64,000 nucleotides of DNA from positions 5,798,661 to 5,862,660 of the forward strand of contig CM055897.1 of assembly GCA_029582155.1 (NCBI GenBank), written 5' to 3'. The position numbers and the translations under genes are program-made. Of the stretch, positions 62,179 through 64,000 are shown one piece after another. Each line of letters opens with the position of its first letter. The first letter of the stretch is position 1. A model generated the notes under the pieces. The model saw only the letters and a list, made by a program, of their open reading frames with translations, did no database searches and was not told where the DNA came from. This stretch comes from Panopea generosa (taxonomy: Eukaryota > Mollusca > Bivalvia > Adapedonta > Hiatellidae).

Positions 62179-62615
62179 AATATGTAAGTCTGAAGAACAA
62201 ACAAGGCTGTTTCAATTTACGTGGTGAGATCAGTCCGTCTTTCATTTGCCATGCCGTTCAGAACATGTCCATAAATGCTAATAAGTATAATTATGTAATT
62301 TATATAATATATACATAGCTATAACTACTCTACTCTTTTTTTAATTACCCGCTTCACTTCTATTTTTCTTAAACATATTAAAAATATTATTCTAACAATA
62401 TGTAAAGATATTTTTACTAAGTATATTTTGAACTAGGTTATATTCATAAAGTTAAGAGCATACATAAAATTGTGAATGATCTGCCAAATCTGTTTACATT
62501 TAATTTATGTCATGGAGAAGAACTTTATCAGATTTTATCTTCCGTTCTAAGCCATATTTATACTTTTGTACTGATTTGTATGTATGTATATTTGAATGAG
62601 TAAATATGTTTAAAC

Positions 62616-62629
62616 CAATAGCGTGACTA
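62616..62629. repeat. LINE target-site duplication, right copy
   Basis: CAATAGCGTGACTA, identical to 56,211-56,224. It follows the LINE 3' end (GAGTAAATATGTTTAAAC), which has no long poly-A. Confidence 0.75.
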
Positions 62630-62800
62630 ACGCTTTTGATAGTTTTCTACATATTTTATTGACTATAAAAGTGCTGTTGTAGATAAAAAGTTCCTTAAAC
62701 ACACATACTCACTTTAAACTGTATTTCTATTACAATTACTAAAGAAGGTCTTTTTCTAAATTTCGAAAAATTTGACATAAATCTGGAGGCGTCAATCAAA

Positions 62801-63084
62801 ATCAAAGTTGACATTTATGGAGGTCTTATTTTAATGATGATAATTTGTATTCATTCAACAGTTTTAACTGAACTATAATTATTATGAATGTATAAATGCG
62901 AATCTCGTAAGAATGATCATATACAGGCGGGCAGTTTGCCTAATCATCGTTCCTGGGTTTCCTACCAGTACCAGACCCCTATCCTCCGTAAGAAATTGCC
63001 AACTCTATCATATTTAAAAGCCATATGGTCGAGGTCTCCGCGTGGCTCGAACCAACCATAATTTATTATTTAAAGTTAAAAATG
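62801..63084. other. No recognised feature
   Basis: Single-copy-looking sequence between the split element and the tRNA-like repeat. Confidence 0.35.
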
Positions 63085-63185
63085 TAAAACACGAAAATAA
63101 GGCCTGGCGCATCCGGGGATCGAACCCTGATCTTTTGATTACCAGTCCACTATGCTCACCGCTACACCACCGCAACATGACTTCA
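63085..63185 (-). mobile_element. tRNA-like SINE head or tRNA pseudogene
   Basis: On the minus strand, GGTGTAGCGGTGAGCATAGT (A-box region) and CAGGGTTCGATCCCCGGATG (strong B box) lie at tRNA spacing. The acceptor ends GCGGTGG and TGCGCCA do not pair, so a working tRNA is not supported. No matching body is seen, so SINE against tRNA pseudogene is open. Confidence 0.55.
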
Positions 63186-63189
63186 TTTT

Positions 63190-64000
63190 CATGTCAATTT
63201 TACTTTAATAGCGTACACATCAACCGATAACCACACTGTGACTATAAACGCAACTTTAACTCCAGTTAAATTGTAGATTGTACTAAAATATATCGATTTT
63301 TAAAGATGTACATGATGGGTTTTTTTTCTGTAGTATATGGACTCTATCTATGAGCGCTCACATTATGCTCACTTTTTTCTTTAGTTAAATTACTTGTCCA
63401 TGTTTATTGACTATGCTTGTCAAAAGGAACTACAGTAGTTTCAATGGAGATAAGTGTGATAAATTAGCTTGCAGCATCGCAAAAATGTTGAATGGTGACT
63501 TTGGACGTATAGTCACTACTCTCCTAAAATGACCCAAATTCAGAAAAAAGTAATCTCCCTGCCAGTCCGCATGTGAGTAGTAGTACTTTCAAAACTTTAT
63601 ATGAGGTGTCACAAAGTCTTGTCAGAAGTATTATTATGACTCCCACAGCTGGTCATATTGCTTTTTCATAAACATTGGTTCAACATTATAGACAGTACAT
63701 GTATAAAAGCAAAATCAGATAAAAGTATGCATTTAATTGTGCATTTATATATTCATGTTAAGCATATTTATGGAAGAAAGCAAAACACGTATGTTAACGC
63801 AAGTGACACTACGATACAAAAGAAACCGTAAACACAGAGTATGTCAATACAATGCAATGTACTGCTCAATCACCAACAGTTTTGTTTTGCACTTTGTTAT
63901 ACATGTAACGTTACCTGGCAGGACGTGGCTGTATTATCAGCAAATAAACATATATTGCAAGTGTGGTTATTTTAATTCATGTGGGGGAGTCATAATTTTA
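63190..64000. other. No recognised feature at the window end
   Basis: AT-rich sequence with short frames only. No exon or repeat could be supported. Confidence 0.4.

Larger units (their letters stand above)
56225..62615 (+). mobile_element. APE-type LINE (CR1/L2/Jockey group), nearly full length, inactivated
   Basis: A 6.4 kb non-LTR retrotransposon with a 5' region, ORF1 (56.6-57.3 kb), a long inter-ORF region, ORF2 (58.85-62.18 kb; endonuclease, reverse transcriptase and Cys/His C-terminus) and a 3' region of about 430 bp. A perfect 14 bp target-site duplication flanks it. The complete 5' region means it was not truncated on insertion. ORF2 carries several frameshifts and at least one stop, so it cannot now encode a working polymerase. 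Long intact stretches suggest a fairly recent loss. The exact family name is not assigned. Confidence 0.85.
56040..62800. mobile_element. Small inverted-repeat element split by a LINE
   Basis: The left end has GCCTCCAGAT (56,051-56,060) and the right end its exact inverse (62,781-62,790). The pairing continues imperfectly for about 25 bp inward. Without the LINE the element would be about 350 bp, a MITE-like size. No transposase is present. Confidence 0.6.

Noticed and set aside
63085-63185. Functional tRNA gene on the minus strand
   Set aside because: Strong A and B boxes but unpaired acceptor stem; SINE head or tRNA pseudogene more likely. The same holds for 30,535-30,625.

Overview
The window is AT-rich metazoan nuclear DNA, most likely from a bivalve mollusc. 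The signs are multi-exon genes with GT-AG introns, a secreted coiled-coil/C1q-domain protein (a family greatly expanded in bivalves), many tRNA-derived SINEs, long intronic minisatellites and small inverted-repeat DNA elements. The species cannot be fixed from the sequence alone. Nothing suggests bacterial operons, rRNA, CRISPR or an intact tRNA gene.

Layout. (1) 1-10.3 kb: a microsatellite, then an apparently intact four-exon C1q-domain gene on the minus strand (337 aa). Its 6.5 kb second intron is mostly two minisatellites, one of about 51 bp and one of about 34 bp per unit. (2) 13.1-20.5 kb: a decayed tandem copy of the same gene in the same orientation. It keeps remnants of all four exons and tiny remnants of both minisatellites, so the arrays are older than the duplication and have since changed size very differently. 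(3) 20.8-24.0 kb: a duplicated block matching the two outer ends of the SLC49A4 locus at 32.8-50.0 kb. The gene body between them is missing, so this looks like a collapsed second copy. (4) 24-32.8 kb: gene-poor, with SINEs, a dispersed repeat of about 450 bp, poly-G tracts and a LINE reverse-transcriptase fragment.

(5) 34.8-49.7 kb: an apparently intact 12-exon minus-strand gene for an SLC49A4 (DIRC2)-type major-facilitator transporter (458 aa). All splice phases fit, and there are three very short exons. Its introns hold SINEs, the third copy of the 450 bp repeat, an element of 155 bp tandem units ending 35 bp from an exon, and an intron made almost wholly of 60 bp repeats. (6) 50-56 kb: a possible promoter with NRF1-like and ETS-like sites, a diverged 200 bp tandem repeat, several inverted-repeat elements, a 125 bp near-perfect palindrome and a fragment like an integrase zinc-binding domain. 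(7) 56.2-62.6 kb: a nearly full-length but inactivated APE-type LINE (ORF1 and ORF2), flanked by a 14 bp target-site duplication and inserted into a small inverted-repeat element. (8) 62.8-64 kb: non-coding, with one tRNA-like SINE remnant.

Only two host genes look functional, the C1q protein and the SLC49A4 transporter. Nothing links them beyond proximity and a shared history of tandem duplication. Exon models and homology calls come from reading the sequence by eye and from remembered family patterns; no search was run.
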